Both the position numbers and the translations under genes were made by a program. Shown piece after piece: positions 1 through 11,849 of a DNA stretch of 64,000 nt. Under the pieces are notes generated by a model. It saw nothing but the letters and a program-made list of their open reading frames with translations. It had not been told where the DNA came from and made no database searches. Position 1 is the first letter of the stretch. Each line of letters opens with the position of its first letter. Where the stretch lies: the NCBI GenBank assembly GCA_963833675.1, contig CAWHYW010000016.1:62001-126000 (forward strand). Direction: 5' to 3'. This DNA comes from DASQDN01 sp963833675 (GTDB taxonomy: Bacteria; Acidobacteriota; Terriglobia; Bryobacterales; Bryobacteraceae).

Positions 1-2416
1 GAGGAAACATCGGTGGTCCCGTGATGTTGCCGAAGCTGTACTCGGGAAAAGACCGCACGTTCTTCTTTTTCAATTGGGAATCCGGCCGCCTCCTGCAGGG
101 TTCTACGGTGGGATATCGTATCGTCCCAACGCCAGAACAGCGAAATGGGGACCTAACGGGGATTGTCGATTCGCGAACCAGGGCGCCGATTGTGCTCAAA
201 GATCCGCTCGGGGTCGGTATTGTCGGCAACAAGATTCCGCCTGCTGCATTGAGCAAGGAGGCGCAGGCATTCCTAGCCTACGAACCGCTGCCGAACACAC
301 AGAACGGCTCATTTAACTTCGCCTCAAGCGGTTCAAGCGCAGTATCAACCCAGGATAATTACAACGCCCGCATCGATCATAACTTTGGGACGAAGGCGAC
401 GGTTTCCGGCCGTTATATCTTCAACGACACGTATGAAGCGGGAATACCGTTTTGGGGGCATGACGAACGCAACAATCTCGGCCGAACGCAAAATGTTTCC
501 ACGAATTACACACACACCCTGAATCCCACGTTGATTAACGACCTTCGGGTGGGCTGGCACAAGTTCAGCGAATCCGAGGTGTTCGGAACGACCAATGATC
601 CGGACTATGATGTCGTCGGCAAAATGGGACTGCCGGGCGTCTCGCGCTTGCCGAACGAGTACGGTCCGCCGTCGATAAGCATCAGCGGACCGGAGGGCGG
701 TTTCAATACTTACGATCTACAACGCCAGATCGGGCCGCGAGACCGCTCGAACTCGATTTTCCAGGCTGCGGATTCGGTGTCGTGGCAGCGCGGCCAGCAT
801 TATCTGCGTTTCGGCGTCGATATCGCTCGTCGCGGTGTTACGTTCGAACAGGCGCGCGATCCTCGCGGTTCCTTCGTGTTCAACGGCACGTACACAGGTA
901 GCGCACTGGCCGACTTCCTGCTCGGTTACGTTCAAACCGGGCGGTTGAATCCCACCCACACTTCAACGGACCTGACCAATTACTGGCAGGCATACTTCCT
1001 GAACGACGACTGGAAAGTTACACCGAATCTGACTTTGAATATCGGCTTGCGCTATGACCTGTTCGGACGTTATACGCAGTCCGACGACAAGTTCGTAAAC
1101 ATCGCGCAAAATGGATTGATCGTCGGTGATTTGGTCACGACGCAGACCTCTCCTTACGGGCGTCATCTGATGGCCTCCGACAAGAACAATTTCGGGCCAC
1201 GCTTCGGATTTGCGTACCGTCCTCGCTTCCTGGGGGATGCAGTGATTCGCGGTGGTTACGGAATCTATTACACGCCGGAAATCTCGAACGCGATCTTTGC
1301 CATGGCGGAGGGGGGACAAGCGTCCGCCGGAGCCTCGGTTATCGGAAACCCCGTCACACCAAACCTGAACTTCTCGAATGCGTTCACGCAGGCTTCCGGC
1401 AGTGGAGCGTTTCCATTTGCGGTCAGCAATGATCCCGAGATGACGGACAGCTATATCCAGCAGTGGAATTTTAATATTCAGAAAAAATTGCCGGGTAGTA
1501 TCGTTCTCGATACAGGTTATGTCGGATCAAAGGGAACGCGATCTGATAGTGACTTTCGGCGACATGAACCGCCCGGTTGAACTCGTTGTTCCGGGAACTC
1601 CGGGCTTAGCCACTCTGAACGCTCGCCGTCCGAATCAGGCGTATCAGCGTGCGGTGACCGGAGACAAATCGATCGGTAACTCGATTTATCATGCCCTCCA
1701 GGTGAAGGCAGAGCGGCGTGTCGGCGCAGGGCTGACGTTCCTGACGGCGTATACATGGTCGAAATCGATCTCCGGACCAAGCGATATCGGCGGCCAGGTA
1801 GGCGGCGGATTCTATATCGGCGGCATTCAGGATATCTATAATCTGCAGGCCGAACGGGCGGTTTCTGGATTCGACATCCCGCACCGTTTCGTCCAAACTG
1901 TTCTTTACGACCTGCCGTATTTCAAGGGCACGCATGGTTTCACCGAAACTGCTGATCGATGGCTGGCAAGTCTCCACTATCGTGACGGCTCAGTCCGGGT
2001 TTGGCGCTCCCATTGATTACGGTGTGGATACGACGGGGACAGGTGTCGGCTCGCGCCCTGACAGCACGGGTCTGCCTCCGAATCTTCCCGGTGATCAACG
2101 GACATGGAACCGGTGGTTCAATACCGACGCGTTCGCACGACCACCGGCCGGCCGCTTCGGCACATCCCCGCGGACGACTGCAGTTCGGCTTCCGGGTATT
2201 CTCAATTGCGACTTCTCGGTAAATAAGACTTTCGCCGTAAACGAGAGGATTCGGCCCGAGCTACGGGCGGAGATCTACAACTTGTTTAATCACTACAATC
2301 CCGATCCGCAGACTCTCGACCGCAATATTCAATCGCAGAACTTCGGGAGAATTGGTGGAGGAGTGAGTGGAATCACGACCCGCGTGATTCAAATTGGTTT
2401 GAAATTGTATTTTTAA
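1..2416 (+). CDS. TonB-dependent receptor, Oar-like, 5' truncated, two frame changes
   Basis: Outer-membrane beta-barrel receptor of the Oar-like family that Acidobacteria carry in many copies, probably for uptake of oligosaccharides, peptides or siderophores. The frame is already open at base 3 and reads NIGGPV followed by LPKLYSGKDRTFFFFNWE, which follows the plug domain in this family. Signal peptide, carboxypeptidase-regulatory domain and plug therefore lie before the window. Barrel hallmarks continue, including RFGVDIARRGVTFEQ and NLFNHYNPDPQTLDRN, and the protein ends in an aromatic residue (IGLKLYF), as outer-membrane barrels do. The frame moves by +1 near 1535-1550 and again near 1933-1945. 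Both sides of each break are conserved receptor sequence without stops, so single-base errors are likelier than decay. The ligand cannot be read from the sequence. Confidence 0.85.
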
Positions 2417-2424
2417 TTAAGGAC

Positions 2425-2461
2425 AAGCTCCTCCGGGTGTCAACGACTCCAGGAGGAGCTT
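2425..2461. terminator. Terminator between convergent genes
   Basis: A perfect 10-bp inverted repeat, AAGCTCCTCC at 2425-2434 and GGAGGAGCTT at 2452-2461, encloses a 17-nt loop 9 bp after the receptor stop and just before the stop of the convergent PEP-CTERM gene. The tail on the plus strand is only TTTCGCGTTT, so termination strength is uncertain. It may serve both directions. Confidence 0.65.
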
Positions 2462-2469
2462 TCGCGTTT

Positions 2470-3048
2470 CTAGGCTCGACGGAAGCGCTTGAGAGCCACA
2501 GCGAGTGCAAGACTGGAACCGAGTGTTACGAGGGTGGATGGTTCCGGAACACCTGCCGAAGTCAATTCGCCAACCGAGATTGACTGAACGCCGAAGGTAT
2601 CGCTCTGGGGAGTGCTGACAGTGAAGGAGCGGATGCCGGCAGCGCTGACCGAGAACATCGAGACGCCAGTTCCAGGGTTCACGGCTGATCCCAAGAAATT
2701 GCCGTGTATGTCATATACGGTCAGCAGCAGGGAACCGGCGCCGGCACTGCCCGCGGATACGGAAATCCAATCCGTCACTGCCGGAAAGGTCGTGCCTGCG
2801 AGCACGATCCAACCTTTGATCGGAGCGAGCAGATCGACCTGATTGCTGATGTTAATTCCGCCGAACGCGTCGGGAGGATCGTTGAAAACGGCGGTGTTCT
2901 CAAACAGGACACCTCCCTGCGTGTACTGATCGTTTATGGAGCACACAGCGGTTCCGAACGGCGGACTCGTGCAGAATGGACCGCCAAAAGAATCTGGCGT
3001 GAATGATGTAGCCGCCGATGCATAACCTACAGACAGCGCGGCGAACAA
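2470..3048 (-). CDS. PEP-CTERM sorting-domain secreted protein
   Basis: Exported protein of about 190 residues with a C-terminal PEP-CTERM signal: VPEPSTLVTLGSSLALAV, a hydrophobic stretch, then the basic tail KRFRRA. In other bacteria this signal is recognised by an exosortase during export; no exosortase is in the window. The body is a Ser/Thr/Gly-rich beta-type domain with two early cysteines, and no enzymatic motif is visible. The only in-frame initiator near the N-terminus is TTG at 3048, which leaves a short signal sequence (FAALSVGYASAATS). The frame stays open and hydrophobic upstream without an ATG, so the true start may lie further out or be hidden by an indel. It is convergent with the receptor and separated from it by a hairpin. 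Confidence 0.75.
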   Translation of the reverse strand: MFAALSVGYASAATSFTPDSFGGPFCTSPPFGTAVCSINDQYTQGGVLFENTAVFNDPPDAFGGINISNQVDLLAPIKGWIVLAGTTFPAVTDWISVSAGSAGAGSLLLTVYDIHGNFLGSAVNPGTGVSMFSVSAAGIRSFTVSTPQSDTFGVQSISVGELTSAGVPEPSTLVTLGSSLALAVALKRFRRA

Positions 3049-3273
3049 GAATAAAGGAGCGTAACAAAAGCAGCCTCCGAATTTTCTGAGATTTTGTCTC
3101 GGTAAGTTCCTCTACGGCAGAACCGGAGTAGATCCTTAGAGCACATCAGTACTAGACGTCCTATTTGTGTGATATATGTAACCGATCTAGTCCCTGATTT
3201 GGTACTTTCCGAGGTGCGGGCGCTTTTGGTTCCCGACGATAGGCAGATCTGAGTGCGCTTTCTACCGACACAC

Positions 3274-3702
3274 ATGAGAACCGTTCTGCTTGCCGAAGAC
3301 AGTCCTTCTGATGTGAAGCTGTTCCAGCTTGCTTGTGCGGATGCTTTCGGTCCCGGAAGCAGGATACAAGTCGTGTCCGACGGGAAAGAGGCTCTTGATT
3401 ATCTGCACCAAAGGGGCGAGTACGAAGGAGTAGATCTCCCGAAACTGGTCATACTCGACGTCAACATGCCACGCGTAGGTGGCCTCGACGTGCTCGCTCA
3501 AATGAAAGAGGACGCTGAACTGAAAGCAATTCCGGTGATCGTTCTGTCCAGCGGCGCCGCCGAAAGCGATATCGCAAAGGCCTATGCTATCGGGGCCTGT
3601 TGTTATGTTCGCAAGCCTCTGGATTTCTCAGCATTTGAACAAACGTGCAAGGCGATCGCCCGGTTTTGGATGGGTACCGTGACCTTGCCCGCGGAAACAT
3701 AG
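3274..3702 (+). CDS. Single-domain response regulator (REC)
   Basis: Stand-alone receiver domain of about 142 residues with no output domain, of the type that shuttles phosphate or binds partner proteins. Visible residues are the acidic pair E8-D9 (LLAEDS), the phospho-acceptor D62 (LVILDVNMP), the switch serine around 92 (VIVLSSG) and the conserved lysine K104 (VRKPLDF). The spacing and the HQRGEY insert resemble Rcp1-type regulators that partner phytochrome or other hybrid kinases. A GTG seven codons upstream (3253) is possible, but the ATG at 3274 starts exactly at the canonical first strand (MRTVLLAED). No histidine kinase is adjacent, so its partner is unknown. Confidence 0.88.
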   Translation: MRTVLLAEDSPSDVKLFQLACADAFGPGSRIQVVSDGKEALDYLHQRGEYEGVDLPKLVILDVNMPRVGGLDVLAQMKEDAELKAIPVIVLSSGAAESDIAKAYAIGACCYVRKPLDFSAFEQTCKAIARFWMGTVTLPAET

Positions 3703-3746
3703 AACACAATCCCGACATATCGACCGGCTCCTGGCATCCTAGAGAT

Positions 3747-6700
3747 ATGCGTATCGTTGCGATCCTGGGAATGGCATATACGGCAGTCACCGTATATGCG
3801 CAAGTCACGCCCTTAATGACGAAAAAGGGGCTGTCCAGGCGTCGGGTGATCCGCACGCCGGCACTCGATACGAGCCACCAATATAGTCTGCTCTATTCCT
3901 TGCACAGACTTGCCGGGCTTACACCGGAGTCGCGTCTGGAAATTGAGGTGCGGCAATCAGGTACTGTTGTCCTTCGCAAGACACTGCATGCCGGCGACCC
4001 CGACTGGTACACGCAGTTCCGGGCACTGAAAGCCGGCCCGGCGGAGATCAGCATTCAACCCTCGCAGTATGCGCGGGACAATTCGCCCTACAAGTCAATC
4101 GCTGGCCGCTCGTCACCACAGGTTAAGAGCGGCGCCGAATCATCAGTGGCAGACTGCGCAATGCGGATCAACTCGGTAAGACTGTGTTCGCTTCGGGTGA
4201 CGATGCCGAGTACATTCCGCTTCCCGGTACATCCCGAAAGGCTGCAGTCGAAGACACCAACAACACGGATTGGTACCCGTTCGATTTCGCCGAGGGACAA
4301 ACCGAAGCTGGTCTTCTTCCAGATCGATCTGATGGAACGGGACCAGATTCCTGTCAATGTCTCGATCTTTCGTCTGAAAGACGGCAAGCTCGAGGAGTAC
4401 TACGAGGGTGAGGATCCGGTCGCTTTGCCGCACGAAGTGCAGGCGCTGCCCGGCAACAAGTTCACGCCGCGCATGCTCAACGACAAAGGGACTTATTACG
4501 TCGCGGTCCGCGCCAACCATCCCGAATACAAGCTGCGCACCCGCGTCTACGATCCGCCGCCGTATACCGATCCCGCACAGGCGGTGCGCACGGCGCTCGA
4601 TTACATTCTCGCCGCGGGCGATTCCTGGCACGCCAATACGCCGCGGCGGGGCGGCATTCTCGACCGTGTGTCGAGCGTCCACCAGGAGACGTCTCTTTGT
4701 GTCGCCTGCCACGTCACGCACTTTCCCGCTGCGAGCGCAGATGTACGCCACGCGCAACGGCTACCCGTCGTGCAGCGGCAGCAGGTGCAGTTTCTCACCG
4801 AGCGGTTCTACAACAATCCGCGGCCGTTCTACGGCTTCGAGAGCAGGGCGCGGTCTGGGCGCGGGTGATCTCCGCGCCGGCCAACGTGCTGGGCCGCATG
4901 TCGCACCTGCTGGATATCTTTGAGGACCAGATCACCGGCGAGCGCGCGCGAGCTTTCACAAAGGCATCTCAAATATCTCAACCTCTACTACTCCGGACGC
5001 GACAAACTGCCGCCCGACGAGACCAACGGCAACACTCCGCTGGTCAGCGCGCACGAGGTTGCCTGGTACGCGTGGACTGCGACGAAGGACCCGCGCATGG
5101 GCGAGTTGATCGCCAAGGGCGAGGTCAAGAACATGATCGACCTCTGTTACCAGACGCTGGCCCTGGCGGAGATCGACCGCGCGAAGTACGCGGACCAGAT
5201 CGCGAAGAATGCCGAGCGGATTCTCTCGCTGCAGCGGCCGGACGGCCAGTGGTCCGCGCGTTTCGAAGCCAAGCAGCCGGCAGTCGAATTTCAGACCGGC
5301 CACGCGCTGTGGGCGCTTCAGGCCGCCGGCATTCCCGCCATCCAATCCGCAGGTCGCGAAAGGGATCGATTACCTGCTGAAGCGGCAGCAGGCATTCGGC
5401 GGCTGGATGGATCCGCTGCAGTCCTTCGAGAACTTCCGCACGCCTTTCCGCGAGACGCAGATGGCGATCCTCGCGCTCAGCTCTTACTTCCCGTCGCAGG
5501 ACGCGCGAAGGGTTGGAACTCGCCGCAAACTCGACCGCCTGTCCTCGGATCCGGTCGAAATGCTGCGAGCAACTCGATGAGGTGTGGGATCCGCCATCGC
5601 CCGAGGTCCGCAAGCAGATCGAAGCGGCCGCCGCAATCGAACGATGCGCTGATCCGGCAGGCGGCGGTGGAGGCGCTGGGCCGGCTCGGGTGGCCGTGTA
5701 CTCGAAGCTGCTCGGAGATCCCAGCAAACTGGTGCAGCGCACTGCCGCCTGGGCGATGCGGCAATCCTACAGCCGGCACGCAGAGACACCGTCGCAGCCG
5801 ATTCTCAGTGCTCTGGCTTCGGCAGACGACCGCACGCGCTGGGGCGCTACGCGCGTGTTCGCCGCCCATTTCGCGGCACTGGCGCAGACGGCCCGAGTGG
5901 CCGCCGCGCTCGGTAGAAAGTGGCGACGATCCCGCGGATCAGTACCCGCATGCAGGCGGTCAAAGGCATGTGGCAGTTCTGGTTCTGGGCGTCCGACTTA
6001 GCGTACAAGGACCGGATCGAGGACACCCTGCTGGCCGCAGCTGGCAAGCCGCAGCCGGCAGTGGGTCGCAGCGCAATCTGCGACCAGGCCATCTACAACC
6101 TGGCGGACGAGAACATCCGGTATCTGTACAACAATTGGGTTCCGCTGCTGGCGCGCGAGGAGGACCGAGACCGGGCGGTCGAGGGCCGGCTTCGCCGTCG
6201 AAGCGCGGCTCGCCGACAAATTCGCCGCGGTCCTCGAGAACGGCCCCGGAGAAGCAGAAGAAGGAGCTGCTGCGCTCGCTCACCGAATTGCCGCTGCGCC
6301 GCGGCGATATATACGATCTCGAGGCCGACCTCGGCAAGACCGCGCCGCCGGTCTACAACCGCATCGGCAACGATATCGAGCAGATCGCGTTCTTCGGGCA
6401 GAGCCGCGGAACGTATGGCGCGCGCCATTCTGCCGCTGCTCGACTCTACGGACGCCGAAACGCGCCGGCTCGCAGCGCAGGCCGTCCTGCTGGTCCGCGA
6501 CACCCGTTTTGCCGAAGTGAATCACATCGCGGGCCCTGCCGGCACGCTGACGCAGCAGATCCTTGCCAAGGTCGAGAGGATGCCGGAGGGTGTCGAGGTA
6601 GCGCATGTGTTGAAGCCGCCTGCACGCTCCGGCATCGCAAGAAGCACAATGGCAAGATCCGCGCGGCTTCAGCGACGAAGCTCGACGAAGCCTATTTCCG

Positions 6701-6986
6701 AGGTTATGTCGAGCCGATTCTGCAGAAGCGCGGCAAAGACGGATACGCGTGTGTCCACTGCCACGCGAGCCACACTCTTTTCGATGGCACCTGGTCGACC
6801 GTGAAGAACGTCGTGAATACCGCCGAGCCGGAGGAAAGCCTGATTCTGCGTAAGCCCACGTCCAGTTCCGAGACGGAAGGAATCGTGAATTCCGGCTCGA
6901 TCGCGCACGGCGGCGGAGTGCGTTTCGCCAAAGACTCGCCCGAGTATGTCATCATTCTGGACTGGATCAAGGGCAATAAAGAGTAG
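3747..6986 (+). pseudogene. Secreted multidomain protein: two haem c motifs, cyclase-like repeats and HEAT repeats, heavily frame-broken
   Basis: About 1,080 codons of recognisable protein, spread over all three frames. Restored order: signal peptide (MRIVAILGMAYTAVTVYAQ); a beta-rich region; haem c motif CVACH at 4698-4712; terpenoid-cyclase-like helical repeats at about 5.0-5.5 kb (GHALWALQAAGIPA, GIDYLLKRQQAFGGW); HEAT-like repeats at about 5.6-6.6 kb (ALIRQAAVEALGRLGW, ETRRLAAQAVLL); and a C-terminal cytochrome domain with CVHCH at 6750-6764. I count about fifteen frame switches but no clear nonsense codon between them. At about 6225-6245 one surplus C in a CCCC run accounts for the switch. 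Either the sequence is poor here, which is likelier, or the gene died recently. GC looks higher than in its neighbours. The intact protein would be periplasmic or outer-membrane-associated and redox-active; its substrate is unknown. Confidence 0.6.
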
Positions 6987-7056
6987 TACGGCGTTCGAAA
7001 CAGATCTATTGTTTAGAACGAGTAGTGCCACTATCCTGTGGTGAGCCCGAGAGGAC

Positions 7057-7335
7057 ATGCCCGAACCATCCACACTAGAACATGTTGCGAATATCATCAT
7101 CCGGCGGACAATGTCGGAGGTTCAGGATCCGCAACAGCTCATGGATGCGTTGTCCCATGCTTGTCCGTTTACAGACGATGCGTTATTTCATGACGTCTGG
7201 TTGCGGGCTCTCGAGCGTCATGGCATCGTGACCGACGGTCTTGTACTACCCAAAATGAAGGCTAAGCGGGAGGATGGCGATCAGAAAAGATCGCGCGCAG
7301 CTGACGCCGACTCCAGTAGTACTCCTAGATCGTAA
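7057..7335 (+). CDS. Small hypothetical protein
   Basis: Unrecognised 92-residue soluble protein, helical by composition for its first 65 residues (LEHVANIIIRRTMSEV, QQLMDALSHACPF), with a charged, disordered tail rich in Lys, Arg, Asp and Ser. There is no signal peptide, membrane segment or metal motif. It starts at an ATG about 70 bp after the cytochrome-like gene and is convergent with the Ig-repeat gene, whose stop lies 20 bp beyond. The lack of stops and the independent ATG support a real gene, but length alone is weak evidence. Confidence 0.5.
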   Translation: MPEPSTLEHVANIIIRRTMSEVQDPQQLMDALSHACPFTDDALFHDVWLRALERHGIVTDGLVLPKMKAKREDGDQKRSRAADADSSSTPRS

Positions 7336-7354
7336 GATCATTTTTGTTAAGCGG

Positions 7355-10300
7355 CTAGAATCTCGCGCGGACCGCCTGCGAGGTGCCCTGCGCATTCGTC
7401 AAAGTTACGCTTACCTCACTTAGAGTGGCGTTCTGCAAGCCGAATGGCTGCACGAACGTGAACTGGCTGCCGAAAGTTGCGGATCGCGCATCGCTAAACC
7501 ACTGCTTAGCGGCTGCGTCTGTTTGCACCGTCACCTGCGAGGCTTCCAAGCGGCTGCCCGCAGCAGGCGTGAATTGAAAAGTGGAGCTTGTCACTTCGCG
7601 CGTTGTGGAGAAGCCAGTGACAATCACTTCGAATCCACCGGCCACTGGATTCAATCTGACGTTGGTGATCACCGGAGCGGTCCGATCGATGCGGACGGCC
7701 CGCGTCGGAGCCGGATCGGGAGTAATATCGAGATCGCCCGAAGTAATTCTCGCGCTCAACTCGATCGTGCCGGCCACCGAGCCAGTCTGCAAAGCTAGTT
7801 GCGGAACCGGAAAAACGGCGTCCATGGTGTTTTCGGCCACATCGAAAGCGACGGTGCGCTGGCCGGTGACAAAGCGCACCGCCGGGTCATCCACATTCAA
7901 CCCGGGGTCAGGCGTGAATTTCAGGTTCAACTCGCCGCGGAGCGCTGTCGGGTATTGGTTGTCGAGCTTCAATCGCACTACCGGTTGCTGCGCCGGCGGC
8001 ACAATGTCAGGCAGTTCCATAAATGAAAGACCGGGCGCTTTTGCCGGCAAGACGCGAAGATCGAAAGCGCGCGTGGTTGCACGCTGGTCGGCATCTCCGG
8101 CTTGAATAGTCACCGTACTAGTTCCAACCGTAGTAGCCGAGCCGGTAATAACGCCCGCGGGTGAAAGCGAGAGCCCCGGCGGGAGCGATCCGGATAAGAC
8201 GGACCAAGTGTAGGGAGCGCGTCCGCCCACAGCCTGCAATGTCTGCTGATAGGGCACACCGAGAAGGGCATCCGCTAAAGCCGACGGTTGACTGATGGTC
8301 AGGGCTGTAGCCGTAACAGCGATAGAACATGCCCGCGTCGCCGTTCTCGACTTCGCGTCTGTTGCGCTTACGGCGAAGTCAGATGATCCAATCGTGCTGG
8401 CAGCGCCAGTAACAGTACCGGTCTGGGGATCCAACGCTATGCCTGCAGGCAATGCTCCTGAAGAGATTGCCCATGCAATCGGGGCATCGCCTCCGGCAGT
8501 CGACAGCGATGATGAGTACGGCTCTCCGACCGCCACGGTTGGGGTAGGGCAAGCTGCAATCGCGAACCCATTTCCTACAGTCAGATCGAACTGCTTCTCG
8601 TCCTGAACTCCGGCCGCATCTGTGACGCGCGCAGTGAATCGGAAGACTCCTGGCGTGGTTGGCGTACCACCGATCTGTCCGGAAGCAGCGTTGAGATTCA
8701 ATCCGGTCCCAAGGATCCGGTCGTAATGCTCCATGTATACGGAGGCGTCCCTCCCGAAGCAGCAAGCTGAGCAGCGTAGGCCGCGCCCGCCTCGGTTTGC
8801 GCCAGGCTCGCAGTGGTGATGGTCAACTCCGGCGCAATCTGAATCGAGCACGTGCGGGTTGCCGAGTTTGCTCCTGAATCCGATGCACGTAGAACGAATT
8901 CAGACGACCCAGGCGCCGCAGGTGTTCCGGCGAGTACGCCACTATCCGTAGCGAGCCGCAATCCTGCCGGCAACGCTCCGGAATCGAGAGCCCAAGAATA
9001 CGGACTTTGGCCTCCGACTGCCGCGACCGTTGAGGAATAAGCTTCGTTCACTGCGCCTAATGGAGCTGGACAGGAAGGTATCGTGAGCCCTGTTACTACA
9101 TTTATCGAGTAGGAGCGCTGGAGTTGCGCGCCGGCGGCGTCCGTCAATTGAATCGTGAAATTGAATCGACCGGGCTGAGTCGGCTGGCCGGCGACAACTC
9201 CGGAACTTTCGTTCAAGATCAGACCCGGAGGCAGTGCGCCTGAAATTGTCGTCCAACGGTACGGAGTTGTTCCTCCGGCGGCTAGGAGAGTCGCCGAGTA
9301 TGTGGCGCGAGTTGTGGCATCCGGTAAGGTGTCGTTGAGAATTTGCAGATTTAGCGAGATTGTAATGGTACAGGCGCGCGTCGCCTGCCGCCCGCCCGCA
9401 TCACTGGCGCTCAGAGTGAAACTGAACGCGCCGGCGGCTGTGGGTAACCCGCTGAAGAGTCCATTGGCAGCGGTCAGAGCGATCCCGGGCGGAACTTGTC
9501 CGGCAACAGACCAGGTATAAGGGGGCGTTCCACCGGTCGCCGATACCGAAGAAGAGTAGTTTGCTCCTGCAATGCCGCTGGGAACCGGGCATCCAGCAAT
9601 CGCGAGCGCAGCTACGACCGCGATTGTGAAGGCTCGCTCAGCAACGCGCGCATCGGCGTCGGTGGCGCGGACAGTGAACGAGAAAGATCCCACATTTGTT
9701 GCTGCGCCGGTGATACGGCCGGTAGAAGCGTCGAGTCTGAGACCCGCGGGTAGGGCGCCCGCTGAGATCGACCACGTGTATGGGGCTCGCCCGCCTGTTG
9801 CGGCGACTACTTGCGAGTAATCGACACCAGAGGTTGTATTCGGGAGCGTCGTAGTCGTAATGCTGGGGGCAGCTAAAGCAGGGTTGATCGTTATGCGTAG
9901 CTGCCTGGTAGCGGACTGACTCGCCGAATCCGCAACTCGTACCGTCAAGTTGAAGTCGCCGGAAGCGGTTGGGCTACCGCTGATTGCTCCCGCAGAGGAT
10001 AAATTTAGACCTGCAGGTAGAGAGCCTGCCGAAATACTCCAGCTCAACGGAGGCGTGCCGCCGGCGGCTGATAAATTTGCGGAGTATCCCTGTCCGACCG
10101 TGCCCCCATTCAGTGCTGTTGTGGTGATGTTCAACGGAGCCGCGGGACGTGGATTGATCGTAATCCGCAATGGCTTCGTGGCCGACTGGCTCGCAGAATC
10201 GCTGACTCGCGCCGTGAAATCGAAATCTCCGGCCGTTGTCGGAGTGCCGCTGATTGCGCCGGTAGACGAGAGGCTGAGACCTCCAGGCAATGCTCCTGTT

Positions 10301-11822
10301 GAAATGCTCCAGGACAGCGGAGGCGTACCGCCGGTCGCGGACAGAGTTCCCGAGTATGCCTGTCCGACCGTTCCGGTGCTTAGTCCTGATGTCGTAATGC
10401 TCAGCGGCACAGGATTGATCGTTAATCGGAGCGGCTTTGACCCAGATTGACCGGCAGAATCGGCCACTCGCGCAGTGAAATCGAAGTCTCCGGCCGTTGT
10501 GGGGCGCCGCTGATTGCGCCAGTGGAGGAGAGGCTAAGACCTCCGGGCAAGGCTCCTGCTGAAACGGTCCAAGTTAGCGGAGGAGTGCCGCCAGTCGCGG
10601 ATAGAGTGCCCGAGTATGCCTGTCCGACCGTTCCGGCGCTTAGTCCTGATGTCGTGATGCTCAGCGGCGCTGGCGGCGCGGGATTGATCGTTATTCGGAG
10701 CGGCTTTGACGCAGATTGACTGGCAGAATCGGTCACGCGCGCAGTGAAATCGAAGTCTCCGGTAGCTGTCGGGGTGCCGCCGATTGCGCCAGTGGAGGAG
10801 AGGCTAACACCTCCGGGCAACGCTCCTGCTGAAACGGTCCAAGTTAGCGGAGGAGTGCCGCCAGTCGCGGATAGAGTTCCCGAGTATGCCTGTCCGACCG
10901 TACCGGCGCTGAGTGCTGATGTCGTGATGCTCAACGGGGGCGGCGGTGCGGGATTGATCGTTATCCGGAGCGGCTTGGTCGCGGATTGACTGGCAGAATC
11001 GGCTACGCGCGCAGTGAAATCAAACGGGCCCGCTGCAGTCGGCGTTCCACTGATTACACCCGCGGAAGATAAGCTGAGGCCCGTCGGTAGGCCCCCGCCC
11101 GAGATGCTCCAAATATATGGTGGAGTCCCTCCCGTTACCGCGAGATTGCCCGAATAGGTTTGGCCTACTGTGCCGTTATTTAACGCCGACGTTGTGATGG
11201 TCGGGGGCACAGGAGCCGCTGGATTGACCGTAATACGAAATTGCTTGGTTGCGGATTGATTCGTTGAGTCCGACACTCGCGCGGTGAAATCGGCGTTACC
11301 GGCTGTAGTTGGAGTGCCCGAGAGCGCGCCGCTGGAGCCATCCAACGAGATGCCGGACGGAAGAGCTCCTGCCGAGATCGACCAAGTGTACGGGGGAGTG
11401 CCGGAACTGGCCGTAAAGTTCGCGGAGTATGCCGTTCCAACGACCCCAGCCGGCAGAGAAGTTGTATCGATCGACGGGCCGGGCTCACTGCCGATTACGG
11501 TAAGACGAAAAGCTTGAGAGTCCTGATTGTTCGCGGCGTCGGTTACGCGAATCGTCACTTTGAAGTCACCGGCAGAGGTGGGTATGCCTCCAACCGTACC
11601 CGTCAGTCCGATGAGTATCATTCCTTGGGGTAAAGAGCCATCCACGACGTCCCATGCGTATGGCGCCGTTCCGCCGCGAACGGATAGCGTGGTGATGTAA
11701 GGCGTGTTGAGGCGGGCATCGGGGAGACGTGAGTCCGATTCAATTTTCGGCTTGGGCTGGGCGAGCAACGGAAGAGCACAGAAGGCGAGCAGAAAAGGAA
11801 ATCTGTAGCGGAACGATTTCAC
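7355..11822 (-). CDS. Secreted protein of 14 putative Ig-like (He_PIG) repeats, two frame changes
   Basis: About 1,490 residues after repair. A signal peptide (FPFLLAFCALPLLAQ) is followed by about 14 repeats of roughly 90 residues with the He_PIG pattern: AYSGTLSATGGTPP, a Trp-containing strand, GALPGGLSLSSTGAISG, then PTTAGDFDFTARVSDS. The last 270 or so residues form a different all-beta region (FMELPDIVPPAQQPVVRLKL) that I do not recognise. The family is associated with surface adhesion. One frame change lies at 10500/10501, where comparison with the neighbouring near-identical repeats shows that exactly one base is missing. The other lies near 8700-8715 inside repeat 12. It is the third gene of a minus-strand operon, 27 bp after the propeller gene. 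Confidence 0.85.
10211..11280 (-). repeat. Tandem 261-270 bp DNA repeats within the Ig-repeat gene
   Basis: The anchor GCAGTGAAAT recurs at 10472, 10741 and 11011, and GCCGTGAAAT at 10211, giving a 261-270 bp unit, i.e. 87-90 codons. Copies starting at 10472 and 10741 are almost identical at nucleotide level, while repeats nearer the protein C-terminus (below 9.9 kb) match only as protein. This shows recent expansion or gene conversion of part of the array. Confidence 0.85.
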
Positions 11823-11849
11823 TTTCCATCCTCCGCACCCTGCGCGGCT

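Noticed and set aside
3645..3746. Earlier start for the cytochrome/HEAT gene
   Set aside because: It would overlap the response regulator; the signal peptide begins at ATG 3747.
4143..5742. Several long minus-strand open frames opposite the cytochrome/HEAT gene
   Set aside because: They are Arg/Pro/Ala-rich shadows typical of GC-rich coding sequence and match no family.
10211..11280. CRISPR-like array
   Set aside because: The repeats are 261-270 bp, in frame, and encode Ig-like domains; there are no short repeats with unique spacers and no cas genes.
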